A model generated the notes under the pieces. It worked only from the letters and a program-made list of their open reading frames with translations. It had not been told where the DNA came from and did not search any database. 64,000 nucleotides of DNA, taken from the NCBI GenBank assembly GCA_004558185.1, contig SFDP01000004.1:1-64000 (forward strand), given 5' to 3'. Numbering within the stretch: the first letter of the stretch is position 1; the number at the start of each line of letters is the position of its first letter. Positions 25,100 to 33,614 of this stretch are shown piece after piece. This DNA is from Lachnospiraceae bacterium (GTDB lineage Bacteria > Bacillota > Clostridia > Lachnospirales > Lachnospiraceae). The position numbers and the translations under genes are program-made.

Positions 25100-26626
25100 A
25101 TGAGTGATTATATATTGGAGATGCAGCAGATCACCAAGGAATTTCCTGGCGTAAAAGCCTTGGACAATGTGAATTTTCAGGTAAGAAGAGGGGAGATCCA
25201 TTGTCTGATCGGGGAAAATGGGGCGGGGAAATCGACACTGATGAAGGTGCTGTCCGGAGTTTACCCTTATGGCAGCTACACAGGAAATATTGTTTATAAC
25301 GGAAAGGTGCAGCAGTTTAAATCGATAGCGGACAGCGAGGGAGAAGGAATAGCCATTATCTATCAGGAGCTTGCCCTTGTGCCGGAACTGAGTATTTATG
25401 AGAATATCTTCTTTGGCCATGAAATCATGAAGGGGAGAACCATTGATTGGAATGAAACGATCGTAAGGGCCAAGGAGTCATTGGAGAAGGTGAGATTGCA
25501 CGTAGACCCCTCGATGAAGGTGAAAAATCTGGGGGTAGGAAATCAGCAGCTTGTGGAAATTGCGAAAGCATTGAGCAAGAATGTAAAGCTGCTGATTCTG
25601 GATGAGCCTACGGCTTCTCTTAATGAAGACGACAGTGAGAATCTATTGAAGCTGATCAAGGAGCTGAAAGAGCAGGGTGTTACCTGTATTATGATTTCCC
25701 ATCGCTTAAAAGAAATTATTGAGATTGCAGATACCATTACCGTACTGCGAGACGGTTCAACCGTCTGCTCCATGGATGCACACAAGGAGAAGGTTACCGA
25801 AGCAGATATTATCAGACATATGGTGGGCAGAGAAATTGAGGACATTTATCCGAAGCGGAAGAAAAGAGAGTTTGGAGAAACCTGCCTGGAGATAAAAAAC
25901 TGGACTGTAGAGGATCCGGTGAAGGGTAAGGAAATTCTGCATGACATCAATATTAATGTAAAAAAGGGAGAAATTGTAGGTATTCAGGGATTAATGGGAG
26001 CTGGCCGAACGGAATTCGCCATGAGTCTGTTTGGCAATCCTACAGGTTATAAGATTACCGCAGGAGAGGTTTTTCTGGAAGGAAAGAAGGTGAGCTTCAA
26101 GCGGCCCAAGGATGCCATAAAAAAGGGGATAGCCTATGTTTCGGAGGATCGAAAGGGAAACGGACTGGTACTGATCCAGGATATTAAATACAATATCAGT
26201 ATTGCCAATCTGGAAGAGCTGCAGGAGGGAATTTCCCTTAATGAAAATGAAGAAATCAATATCGCCAACAGCTTTAAAAATTCCATCAATATTAAGGCGC
26301 CTTCCATTATGCAGAAGGTGGTGAATCTGAGTGGAGGAAATCAGCAGAAGGTACAGCTTGCCAAATGGATGTTTGTTAAGCCCAAGGTATTGATTCTGGA
26401 TGAGCCTACCCGGGGAATTGATGTGGGAGCTAAATATGAGATATATACGCTGATGAATAAGCTGGTAGAGGAAGGGATGAGTATTATCATGATCTCCTCT
26501 GAGCTGCCGGAGGTATTGGGAATGAGCGACAGGCTCTACGTCATGTCGGCAGGAAAAATTGCCGGAGAGCTTACGGCAGAGGAAGCAGATGAAAATAAGG
26601 TTATGGCCATGGCAGTAAGATCATAG
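25100..26626 (+). CDS. Sugar ABC transporter ATPase (GguA/MglA-like)
   Basis: The 508-residue protein has two fused ATPase domains, as in sugar importers of the CUT2 type. The first has Walker A GENGAGKST, signature GVGNQQLVEIAKAL and Walker B LLILDEPTAS. The second has the altered P-loop GLMGAGRTE, signature LSGGNQQKVQLAK and Walker B VLILDEPTRG. Start 25100 is chosen because AAAGGAG lies 8 nt upstream; the longer frame has no site. It powers import of the sugar delivered by the ChvE-like protein. Confidence 0.94.
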   Translation: MSDYILEMQQITKEFPGVKALDNVNFQVRRGEIHCLIGENGAGKSTLMKVLSGVYPYGSYTGNIVYNGKVQQFKSIADSEGEGIAIIYQELALVPELSIYENIFFGHEIMKGRTIDWNETIVRAKESLEKVRLHVDPSMKVKNLGVGNQQLVEIAKALSKNVKLLILDEPTASLNEDDSENLLKLIKELKEQGVTCIMISHRLKEIIEIADTITVLRDGSTVCSMDAHKEKVTEADIIRHMVGREIEDIYPKRKKREFGETCLEIKNWTVEDPVKGKEILHDININVKKGEIVGIQGLMGAGRTEFAMSLFGNPTGYKITAGEVFLEGKKVSFKRPKDAIKKGIAYVSEDRKGNGLVLIQDIKYNISIANLEELQEGISLNENEEINIANSFKNSINIKAPSIMQKVVNLSGGNQQKVQLAKWMFVKPKVLILDEPTRGIDVGAKYEIYTLMNKLVEEGMSIIMISSELPEVLGMSDRLYVMSAGKIAGELTAEEADENKVMAMAVRS

Positions 26627-26642
26627 GGCAGAAGGGAGCAAT

Positions 26643-27854
26643 ATGGAGAAAACAATACAGAACAAAGGCCCCAGGGAGGGGCTGGGAAAAGAAATCGCAG
26701 GCCTGATCAAGGCTAATATCAGAGATTACATGATGTATATCGCTTTGGTAGTGATCATGCTGTTTTTTACCTGGAGAACAGGCGGCAGCTTTATTCAGGC
26801 AAGAAACCTTTCCAACTTAATTAATCAGGCAGGCTATGTGGCAGTGCTGGCTATTGGAATGACCCTGATTTTGATTTTAAAGCATATTGATCTTTCGGTA
26901 GGCTATGTGGCCGGCTTTTGCGGAGCAGTGGCGGCTATCCTGATGACCCAGTCAGGAGTGAATGAGTGGGTGGCGATTATTGTGGTATTGGCAGTGGGCT
27001 TACTGATTGGTCTGTATCAGGGCTTACTGGTTACCAGAGTGGGGGTTCCGGCCTTTGTAACCACATTGGCAGGAATGTTCATGTTCAGAGGTCTTCTTAA
27101 CCTGACCCTGCAAAAGACAGGAACCATTATCGTACCTAATGAAAAATTCAATGCGCTTTCCAATGGATTTATTCCCGATATACCCGGACTGGACAGCGAG
27201 TTTCATGTGTTGACGCTGTTGATCGGCATTGCGGCAGTGGTGCTGATGATCGCCTCTCAGGTTAAGGCCAGAAAAAATAAGCTGAAATATAATTTCGAGG
27301 TAACCTCTGCTCCGGTATTCGTTTTTGGTCTTATTTTTGTATCTGCCGTTATTATGTCCATTATCTGGGTACTGGCCAGCTATAGCGGACTTCCCTGGAC
27401 AGCCGTTATTGTGGGAGTCGTTCTTCTCGTCTATAACCATATGCTGAACAGAACCAGACTGGGCAGATATATTTATGGTATTGGAGGAAATGATCAGGCA
27501 GCAGAGCTGTCCGGTATCGATGTAAAAAAGGTCACTCTGTTTGCATTCTGTTCCATGAGCCTTCTGGCAGCCTTGGCAGGTATTCTGTATACAGCACGTC
27601 TGCAGTCGGCTACTCCTACCGCAGGAAATGGCTTTGAATTGGATGCTATTGCCTCCTCTTACATCGGCGGCACGGCGGTCAGCGGAGGAATCGGTAAGGT
27701 AACAAACGCCATTATCGGAGCCTTCGTGATCATGTCTCTGACTAACGGAATGAACCTGATGGGTGTGGATGTTTCCTATCAGTATATTGTAAAGGGAATT
27801 ATCTTTATTATTGCAGTAGCCTTCGACGTAAGAACACGTTCCAAGGCGCGCTAG
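26643..27854 (+). CDS. Sugar ABC transporter permease (GguB/XylH-like)
   Basis: The 403-residue membrane protein has about ten helices and the CUT2 permease pattern: ALVVIMLFFTWRTGGSFIQA at the start, GMTLILILKHIDLSVGYVAG (about 78-97), and LARLGR-like cytoplasmic loop NRTRLGRYIYGIGGNDQAAE (about 267-286) that contacts the ATPase. GAAGGGAG precedes the ATG, 16 nt after the ATPase gene. It is the single permease type of the importer, which would work as a homodimer. Confidence 0.93.
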   Translation: MEKTIQNKGPREGLGKEIAGLIKANIRDYMMYIALVVIMLFFTWRTGGSFIQARNLSNLINQAGYVAVLAIGMTLILILKHIDLSVGYVAGFCGAVAAILMTQSGVNEWVAIIVVLAVGLLIGLYQGLLVTRVGVPAFVTTLAGMFMFRGLLNLTLQKTGTIIVPNEKFNALSNGFIPDIPGLDSEFHVLTLLIGIAAVVLMIASQVKARKNKLKYNFEVTSAPVFVFGLIFVSAVIMSIIWVLASYSGLPWTAVIVGVVLLVYNHMLNRTRLGRYIYGIGGNDQAAELSGIDVKKVTLFAFCSMSLLAALAGILYTARLQSATPTAGNGFELDAIASSYIGGTAVSGGIGKVTNAIIGAFVIMSLTNGMNLMGVDVSYQYIVKGIIFIIAVAFDVRTRSKAR

Positions 27855-27874
27855 TGCAGAGCAATCGTTTAGAA

Positions 27875-27907
27875 AAGGGCGTTCTCCTGCCGGGAGCGCT
27901 CTTTTTT
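27875..27907 (+). terminator. Terminator of the sugar importer operon
   Basis: AAGGGCGTTCTCC and GGGAGCGCTCTT pair with a few mismatches or wobble pairs around TGCC, followed by TTTTTT. It lies 20 nt after the permease stop. Confidence 0.7.
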
Positions 27908-27947
27908 CATGCTCACGGCGGCACGCCGGTCCTCTTTTGGATAAAAA

Positions 27948-27990
27948 GAAAAGCTGCGCAGCAGCGGTTTTGCGAAGAGGTTATGAATAG
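27948..27990 (+). repeat. Dispersed repeat, copy 2
   Basis: Second copy of the 43-bp repeat found at 17657-17699, here GAAAAGCTGCGCAGCAGCGG followed by TTTTGCGAA. It runs into TGAATAGTTACAA (27984-27996), a 13-mer also present at 11615-11627. Confidence 0.6.
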
Positions 27991-28080
27991 TTACAATTAT
28001 TAAAAATAAGACGAATTATAAGTCAATTATATAATAAAGAATAAAATGAAAAATAATTTAAACTTTTTTCAAAAAGATGA

Positions 28081-28109
28081 TTGACAAATACCAGGGCGTA
28101 TGGTAACAT
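28081..28109 (+). promoter_or_regulatory. Promoter of the large structured RNA
   Basis: A consensus TTGACA (28081-28086) and TAACAT (28104-28109) have a 17-bp spacer. No ribosome site or substantial reading frame follows for more than 800 nt, so the transcript should be non-coding. Confidence 0.75.
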
Positions 28110-28115
28110 ACAATT

Positions 28116-28795
28116 AACAACAAACCTCACTAATCACAGAGGCCACACAAGAGAAATCCTGAGAAGTAATTGGAGTATAATCAATGACGAGAAAGTTGAT
28201 TAACAATCGAATGAACAGGTACGAATGGGCGGAGTGATTAGCACCATAAAAGGAGGATTGGAGGTATAATCCAATGGGACCAATCGACAGTTAATCTCAA
28301 TACGAGAGTGGTAATGCACAGCAGTTCCTGACAAGAAAGACCTTTTAATTGCATTTATGCAAAGCGGCCAGTGAACAACATCTCGAAAGCAAAGAAATTT
28401 GCGATAAGGCATATATGCCGGGACAATTGAGATAAGGAAGAACATGGCAGGGCAAGAAGGTATATAGTAGCTGGTACTCGTATTGAATATTTACCACAAT
28501 AATTTAAAAAGCAGGATTAGTGTAAAGAAACTTTTCCCGCAAAGCAATATTTTAAATTATAAAATAACCAAAAATCTATATGAATCTTTCTAAGCAAATT
28601 TATATTTGTGAGTCGGGAATAAAAATAAACCTTGATTATAGATTCAAAGTAGTCTAAAAAGGGTAAGAGCAGGACAAGGATTTGGGCATAATATCCGTAT
28701 ATGGCTCTTACAGAAAGAGGAACAACCGTTGAATACAGAGGTTAAGTAGGACAGCCGCTATCGGTAATAAGCAGATAGTGGCTGTCCTACTTTTT
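28116..28795 (+). ncRNA. Candidate large structured non-coding RNA, about 680 nt
   Basis: Between a sigma-A promoter and a very strong terminator lies about 630 nt with no credible plus-strand gene and many paired segments. Examples are GGATT/AATCC (28255/28268), TTGCA/TGCAA (28349/28358), a junction ATCTC/GAGAT (28380/28429) enclosing GCAAA/TTTGC and GGCATATATGCC, and GTAAGAGC/GCTCTTAC (28663/28704). AACCTC near the 5' end (28123) can pair with GAGGTT near the 3' end (28738). A motif TTGGAG-TATAATC-AATG occurs twice (28170 and 28258). The size and ornate fold recall large Firmicute RNAs such as ROOL, GOLLD or OLE. I cannot assign it to one of them. Confidence 0.65.
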
Positions 28796-28796
28796 A
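28745..28796 (+). terminator. Strong terminator of the large RNA
   Basis: AGTAGGACAGCCGCTATC (28745-28762) pairs with GATAGTGGCTGTCCTACT (28774-28791), 18 bp with one G-T pair, followed by TTTTT. Confidence 0.92.
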
Positions 28797-28819
28797 TTTC
28801 GTTACGAAAATTTTAAAAT

Positions 28820-28853
28820 ACCTATTGACACGATGGGTTAATAGGTGTAATAT
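28820..28853 (+). promoter_or_regulatory. metY promoter with overlapping palindrome
   Basis: TTGACA (28825-28830) and TAATAT (28848-28853) are 17 bp apart. The inverted repeat ACCTATT (28820-28826) / AATAGGT (28840-28846) covers the -35 box and spacer, where a bound repressor would block polymerase. A GATAGGT half-site follows shortly downstream. The Rrf2 regulator encoded at the end of this gene group is the likely ligand. Confidence 0.6.
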
Positions 28854-28940
28854 CATGGCAACCCTTATGGTTGATAGGTAATTAGAACGGAAGAATAGTT
28901 ACCACTTACAGATGATGATAATTAAGGAGGAAGGTAGAGG

Positions 28941-30230
28941 ATGAGCAGAAGGAATTATCGATTTGAAACTTTGCAGTTACACGTGGGACAGGAAAAGCCG
29001 GATCCGGCAACTGACGCCAGGGCAGTTCCCATTTATGCAACTACGTCTTATGTATTTAAGGACTCTGCCCAGGCAGCGGGGAGATTTGCCCTGACGGAAG
29101 AAGGAAATATTTACACCCGTTTAATGAACCCTACTTCGGATGTGTTTGAACAGCGTGTGGCAGCGCTGGAGGGTGGTGCGGCAGCGCTGGCAGCGGCTTC
29201 CGGTTCGGCGGCCATCACTTATGCAATTCAGAATATTGCCCTGGCCGGTGATCACATCGTATCCTGTAAGAATCTGTATGGTGGAACCTACAACCTGTTT
29301 GCCAATACCCTGAGAGAGCAGGGAATAACCACTACCTTTGTGGATCCGGAGAATGAGGAGGAGATCCGAGGGGCTATTCAGGAGAATACCAGGCTGATCT
29401 ATGCAGAGACATTAGGGAATCCCAATAGCGATATTACAGATTTGGAAATGCTGTCTGCTATTGCCCATGCGGCAGGTATTCCTCTGATCGTGGATAATAC
29501 CTTTGCCACCCCCTATCTGCTTCGCCCCATTGAGCATGGAGCAGATATTGTGGTTCATTCTGCGACCAAATTTATGGGCGGCCACGGAACGGTAATGGGC
29601 GGAATAATCGTGGATTCAGGTAAGTTCGACTGGGCAGCAAACGATAAATTTCCGGGACTGTCCAAGCCTAATCCCTCCTACCATGGTGTGGTGTTTACTC
29701 AGGCCTGCGGTAATCTGGCCTATATCTTAAAGCTCAGGACAACATTGATGCGGGATCAGGGAGCAACCATTTCTCCCTTTAACTCCTTCCTGCTTTTGCA
29801 GGGTCTGGAAACACTTTCACTGCGCTTGGACAGACACGTGGAAAATGCACTGAAGGTCGTGGAGTTTCTGAATAAGCATCCACAGGTAGAGAAGGTAAAT
29901 CATCCTTCCCTGGCTGGCGGAAAACAGAAGGAGCTGTATCAACGCTATTTTCCGAAGGGGGCAGGCTCTATTTTCACCTTTGAAATTAAAGGGGATCAGG
30001 AAACAGCAAAACGCTTTACCGAAAGTCTGGAGCTGTTTTCCCTGCTGGCCAATGTGGCAGACGTGAAGTCCCTGGTTATTCATCCGGCCAGCACCACTCA
30101 TTCTCAGATGAATGAAGAGGAGCTGGCAGCCTGTGGAATCAGACCCAATACCGTAAGATTATCGATAGGAACTGAGCATATTGAAGATATTCTGGAAGAT
30201 TTACAGGCCGGCTTTGAAGCAGTAAAATAA
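28941..30230 (+). CDS. metY: O-acetylhomoserine sulfhydrylase
   Basis: The 429-residue protein is a Cys/Met-metabolism PLP enzyme that makes homocysteine from O-acetylhomoserine and sulfide. YIYATTSYVF-like start (VPIYATTSYVFKDSAQAAGR), IYTRLMNPTSDVFEQRVAAL, GGTYNLF and VVHSATKFMGGHGTVMGG are present, with the PLP-binding Lys in SATKF (about residue 211). Length fits MetY (about 425 aa) better than the shorter cystathionine enzymes. A strong AAGGAGGAAGG site precedes the ATG. cysK follows 83 nt later, consistent with a sulfur-assimilation operon. Confidence 0.93.
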   Translation: MSRRNYRFETLQLHVGQEKPDPATDARAVPIYATTSYVFKDSAQAAGRFALTEEGNIYTRLMNPTSDVFEQRVAALEGGAAALAAASGSAAITYAIQNIALAGDHIVSCKNLYGGTYNLFANTLREQGITTTFVDPENEEEIRGAIQENTRLIYAETLGNPNSDITDLEMLSAIAHAAGIPLIVDNTFATPYLLRPIEHGADIVVHSATKFMGGHGTVMGGIIVDSGKFDWAANDKFPGLSKPNPSYHGVVFTQACGNLAYILKLRTTLMRDQGATISPFNSFLLLQGLETLSLRLDRHVENALKVVEFLNKHPQVEKVNHPSLAGGKQKELYQRYFPKGAGSIFTFEIKGDQETAKRFTESLELFSLLANVADVKSLVIHPASTTHSQMNEEELAACGIRPNTVRLSIGTEHIEDILEDLQAGFEAVK

Positions 30231-30283
30231 GCCCTTTCAGATTCAGGAAAAATGAATAAACTATATCCAAAACAGACGGCAAG

Positions 30284-30297
30284 GCTGCTAAAGCAGC
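30284..30297 (+). repeat. Hairpin before cysK ribosome site
   Basis: GCTGCT-AA-AGCAGC, a perfect 6-bp palindrome, ends 5 nt before the GGAGGAAG site of cysK. The same palindrome precedes the gene at 44678, and similar ones precede those at 11949 and 54951. Confidence 0.6.
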
Positions 30298-30313
30298 AGA
30301 AATGGAGGAAGCT

Positions 30314-31246
30314 ATGGCGAAGATTTATACATCAGCAGATCAGTTAATTGGACATACTCCCTTATTGGAGCTAACACATATCGAAAAGGAGTTTAATCTG
30401 GAAGCAAGAATTCTGGCAAAGCTGGAATACTTTAATCCGGCAGGTTCCGTAAAGGACAGAATAGCTAAGGCAATGCTGGATGCTGCTGAGGCTGCAGGAA
30501 AATTGAAGGAAGGAACCGTAATCATTGAGCCTACATCAGGAAATACCGGGATTGGGCTGGCTTCTGTAGCCGCAGCAAGGGGCTATCGGATCATTATCGT
30601 AATGCCGGATACCATGTCCGTAGAAAGAAGACAATTGATGAAGGCATATGGTGCCGAGCTGGTACTGTCGGAAGGGGCAAAGGGAATGAAGGGAGCGATC
30701 GCAAAGGCACAGGAGCTGGCCGAATCCATTCCTGACAGCTTTATTCCCAGTCAGTTCGATAACGGAGCCAATCCTAAGGCGCATTTTTCGACTACAGGAC
30801 CGGAAATCTATCAGGATACCGATGGAGCAGTGGATATCTTTGTAGCGGGTGTGGGTACCGGCGGAACCATTACCGGAGTAGGACAGTATTTAAAAAGTAA
30901 AAAGAAGGAGATAAAGGTAGTAGCGGTAGAGCCGGAAGATTCCCCTGTATTGTCAGGAGGGAAACCGGGAGCACATAAAATTCAGGGAATTGGTGCAGGC
31001 TTCGTCCCCTCCATTCTGGATACGGGAATTTATGACGAAATCGTTAAGGTGGCCAATGAGGATGCCTTTGCCTATGGTAAATTAATCGGTCATAAGGAAG
31101 GTGTGCTGGTAGGTATATCTTCCGGTGCGGCACTGTGGGCAGCAGTTGAACAGGCTAAAAAGCCGGAAAATAAGGGAAAGACAATAGTGGTGCTTTTACC
31201 GGATACCGGAGACAGATATCTGTCTACCCCCTTATTTGCAGAGTAA
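30314..31246 (+). CDS. cysK: Cysteine synthase (O-acetylserine sulfhydrylase)
   Basis: The 310-residue protein shows the CysK signature: IGHTPLLEL, the PLP Lys in FNPAGSVKDRIAKAML (about residues 36-51), the PTSGNTGIGLA loop (about 70-80), and GVGTGGTITGVG. It makes cysteine from O-acetylserine and sulfide. Start 30314 is preferred because GGAGGAAG lies 6 nt upstream; the ATG at 30302 is part of that site. It shares sulfide as substrate with MetY upstream. Confidence 0.95.
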   Translation: MAKIYTSADQLIGHTPLLELTHIEKEFNLEARILAKLEYFNPAGSVKDRIAKAMLDAAEAAGKLKEGTVIIEPTSGNTGIGLASVAAARGYRIIIVMPDTMSVERRQLMKAYGAELVLSEGAKGMKGAIAKAQELAESIPDSFIPSQFDNGANPKAHFSTTGPEIYQDTDGAVDIFVAGVGTGGTITGVGQYLKSKKKEIKVVAVEPEDSPVLSGGKPGAHKIQGIGAGFVPSILDTGIYDEIVKVANEDAFAYGKLIGHKEGVLVGISSGAALWAAVEQAKKPENKGKTIVVLLPDTGDRYLSTPLFAE

Positions 31247-31329
31247 TCAGAAAATAATGACAGAGAGCACGTTTTTAGGCAGATTGGGATCTCCCAATTT
31301 GCCTATGTGTGCGAAAGGAGAAAAGGATT

Positions 31330-31758
31330 ATGTTGATTTCCACTAGAGGAAGATATGCACTTCGCGTGATGATTGATTTGGCAGAACATACCGGGGATGT
31401 TTATGTGCCGCTGAAGGATATTGCCCAAAGGCAGGATATTTCCCGAAAGTACCTGGAAAGTATTATGACGGTGCTGTCCAAAAATGATATGGTGGAAGGG
31501 CTCCATGGAAAAGGCGGAGGTTATCGTTTGGTTAAAGAGCCGGAGGATTATCGTGTAGGGGATATTCTTCGTCTTATGGAAAATTCTCTGGCACCGGTTT
31601 CCTGCCTGGGAGAGGATGCCGATCCCTGTGAACGGGCAGCGGAATGTAAGACCCTTCCAATGTGGACTAAGCTCTTTCATCTCATTAACGATTATTTTGA
31701 CCATATAACGGTGGCTGACCTTGCGGATTGTGAATCGGCAGACAATTATGTGATTTAG
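31330..31758 (+). CDS. Rrf2-family regulator (CymR/IscR-like)
   Basis: The 142-residue protein begins MLISTRGRYALRVMIDLAEH, the standard Rrf2 opening, with the winged helix at about residues 25-65 (LKDIAQRQDISRKYLESIM and GKGGGYRL wing). Three Cys follow in CLGEDADPCERAAEC (about 89-103), the place where IscR binds an iron-sulfur cluster, though with wider first spacing. CymR-type members control cysteine metabolism. Location after metY and cysK suggests control of sulfur assimilation. GAAAGGAG precedes the ATG. Confidence 0.85.
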   Translation: MLISTRGRYALRVMIDLAEHTGDVYVPLKDIAQRQDISRKYLESIMTVLSKNDMVEGLHGKGGGYRLVKEPEDYRVGDILRLMENSLAPVSCLGEDADPCERAAECKTLPMWTKLFHLINDYFDHITVADLADCESADNYVI

Positions 31759-31824
31759 TATAGCGAAAATAAGTTGCGGATACATTGATGGAGAATGTCT
31801 TCGTTGAATCGGAGAGGAGAGAAA

Positions 31825-32060
31825 GTGGTCGGTTTAGGTACAATCATCAATACGGCAGCGGTTAGTGAAGGCGGAAGGGGACAATCGATTCTTGGAAGGA
31901 TTTGTGAATGTTTCCCTGATTATTTGTGTCGGTGCCATGGCTATTGTGGGAGCGATTAAGGATGGGATGACAGGTGATTACTCTCTGCTTGCTGTGAAAG
32001 CCCTGTTGGATTTGATCATCGTTATGGTTTTGCCTCCACCTATGGTAAGGGGGCTGTTAA
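31825..32060 (+). pseudogene. Decayed DUF554 membrane protein gene
   Basis: GTG at 31825 behind GGAGAGGAG opens VVGLGTIINTAAV, the start of DUF554 (YdfK-type) proteins, then jumps by deletion to KAEGDNRFLEGFVNVSLIIC in another frame. A second frameshift near 32030 moves the sense to FASTYGKG. About 100 codons are missing internally and the C-terminus is lost. The gene is non-functional. Confidence 0.7.
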
Positions 32061-32067
32061 TAAAACA

Positions 32068-32086
32068 GGGGATGATTGACATCCCC
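32068..32086 (-). terminator. Terminator of the asnA-GNAT operon
   Basis: On the minus strand GGGGATG-TCAAT-CATCCCC is followed by TGTTTTATT. It starts at the GNAT stop codon. Confidence 0.65.
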
Positions 32087-32568
32087 TATAAAATCATCTC
32101 CAGACCCACCTTCTGAGGCTTCAGGCCACAGGATTGATAGAATCTCATGGCAGACTTATTCAGGCTCCACACATTCAGAGTAATGTTGTAGAAGCCTTTT
32201 TCTTTTGCATAGGCTGCCACATAATCATACATCTTTCGGCCGATATGTTGTCCTCGGCAGCTTTCCAGCACACAAATATCATCGATGTACAGGGTTTTAA
32301 TGGGGGTAAGAACCGGATCATGCTCATGCTGCTGATGCAGACAGAAGGCATGGGCAAGCACCTGGCCATGCTCATCTACGGCAACAAAGATTGGGCGGTC
32401 GGGGTCAGAAAGGATGGCCTCCAACTGCGTTTCATCATACTTTCCCTTTCCATAGGAAAAGATATCCGGTCGACCCTGATGGTGAACCAGATTCACCTGT
32501 AAAAGAAGAGTTCTCAGCCCGGGAATATCCTGCTTCTGGGCAGGTCGAATCTGTATAATAACTCCCAT
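32086..32568 (-). CDS. GNAT-family N-acetyltransferase
   Basis: The 160-residue protein has the GNAT fold. LYIDDICVLESCRGQHIGRK contains motif A with the acetyl-CoA-binding R-G-x-x-I-G segment (about residues 98-117). NITLNVWSLNKSAMRFYQSC (about 132-151) is motif B ending in the FY pair. The start at 32568 has GGAG upstream; an ATG 5 codons earlier is possible. It lies 38 nt after asnA on the same strand. Its acceptor is unknown. Confidence 0.85.
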   Translation of the reverse strand: MGVIIQIRPAQKQDIPGLRTLLLQVNLVHHQGRPDIFSYGKGKYDETQLEAILSDPDRPIFVAVDEHGQVLAHAFCLHQQHEHDPVLTPIKTLYIDDICVLESCRGQHIGRKMYDYVAAYAKEKGFYNITLNVWSLNKSAMRFYQSCGLKPQKVGLEMIL

Positions 32569-32606
32569 CACACTAATCTCCATTCCGAAGCGTTTAAGCT
32601 CCTGTG

Positions 32607-33614
32607 CTACAGCAGGTGTACCTTCCTTTTTTCACACAGCTCTACGGTTTCAGCCGGCCACAGAGAGGACTGTACCTCACCGATATGAGCCTTTCTCAGG
32701 AAAAACATACAGATTCGGGACTGACCGATACCTCCGCCGATGGTATAGGGAAGCTCTCTGTCCAGGATGGCCTTCTGAAAGGGAAGCTGGGCTCTGTCCA
32801 TACAGCCGGCCTTTTCAAGCTGCTCTTTAAGGCTGTTCTCATCTACCCGTATCCCCATGGAGGAAAGCTCAAGGGCAATGTCCAGAACAGGATAGTAAAC
32901 AACAATATCGGCGTTCAGCGCCCAATCGTCATAGTCGGGAGCACGGCCGTCATGAGGCTTGCCGTTCGCCAGCTTATCTCCGATCTGCATAATACATACA
33001 GCTCCCTTGGCCTTGGCAATATAATACTCTCTCTCCTTGGGAGTATTGTCAGGGAACATCTCCTCCAGCTCAGAGGTGGTAATAAAGTAAATATCATGAG
33101 GAAGAATCTCCTCGATATAATCATAACGGATTGCCATATATTTCTCAGTTTTACGAAGTACCTTGTATACGGTTCGTACAACAGACTGGAGAGTTTCCAG
33201 GGTACGTTCCTCTTTGGTAATGATTTTTTCCCAGTCCCACTGATCCACATAAATAGAATGAATATTGTCGGTGTCCTCATCGCGGCGAATAGCGCTCATA
33301 TCTGTATACAGCCCTTCTCCTACCTGAAAATCATATTTTTTCAGGGCATAGCGCTTCCATTTAGCCAGAGAGTGCACGATCTCAGCCTCATAGTCGTTCA
33401 TTTCCTTAATGCCAAAGGTTACCGGCCGTTCCACACCGTTCAGGTTGTCATTCAGACCGGAAGCAGGGTCTACAAACAGAGGGGCAGACACACGAAGAAG
33501 ATTAAGCCGCTCTGCCAGCAGATTCTGAAAAAAATCTTTTACCGTTTTAATGCCCACCTGCGTATCGTGCAGATCCAGGGCGGATTCGTAGTTGTCAGGA
33601 ATTCTTGTCGCCAT
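32607..33614 (-). CDS. asnA: Aspartate-ammonia ligase
   Basis: The 335-residue protein makes asparagine from aspartate, ammonia and ATP. It shows the class II tRNA-synthetase-like core of AsnA: VSAPLFVDPASGLNDNLNGV (about residues 42-61), LHTDMNAIRRDE-like motif (GLYTDMSAIRRDEDTDNIHS), VDQWDWEKII, and the closing TIGGGIGQSRICMFFLRKAH with the ATP-binding Arg. Length is normal (about 330 aa). GGAGGATAAAA precedes the ATG. Confidence 0.96.
   Translation of the reverse strand: MATRIPDNYESALDLHDTQVGIKTVKDFFQNLLAERLNLLRVSAPLFVDPASGLNDNLNGVERPVTFGIKEMNDYEAEIVHSLAKWKRYALKKYDFQVGEGLYTDMSAIRRDEDTDNIHSIYVDQWDWEKIITKEERTLETLQSVVRTVYKVLRKTEKYMAIRYDYIEEILPHDIYFITTSELEEMFPDNTPKEREYYIAKAKGAVCIMQIGDKLANGKPHDGRAPDYDDWALNADIVVYYPVLDIALELSSMGIRVDENSLKEQLEKAGCMDRAQLPFQKAILDRELPYTIGGGIGQSRICMFFLRKAHIGEVQSSLWPAETVELCEKRKVHLL

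Noticed and set aside
28200..28445. 81-codon minus-strand frame in the large RNA region
   Set aside because: No ribosome site, no recognisable family, and it cuts across the predicted stems of the plus-strand RNA.
28854..28940. SAM riboswitch before metY
   Set aside because: The leader is too short and lacks the conserved SAM-I core; control by the promoter palindrome is more likely.
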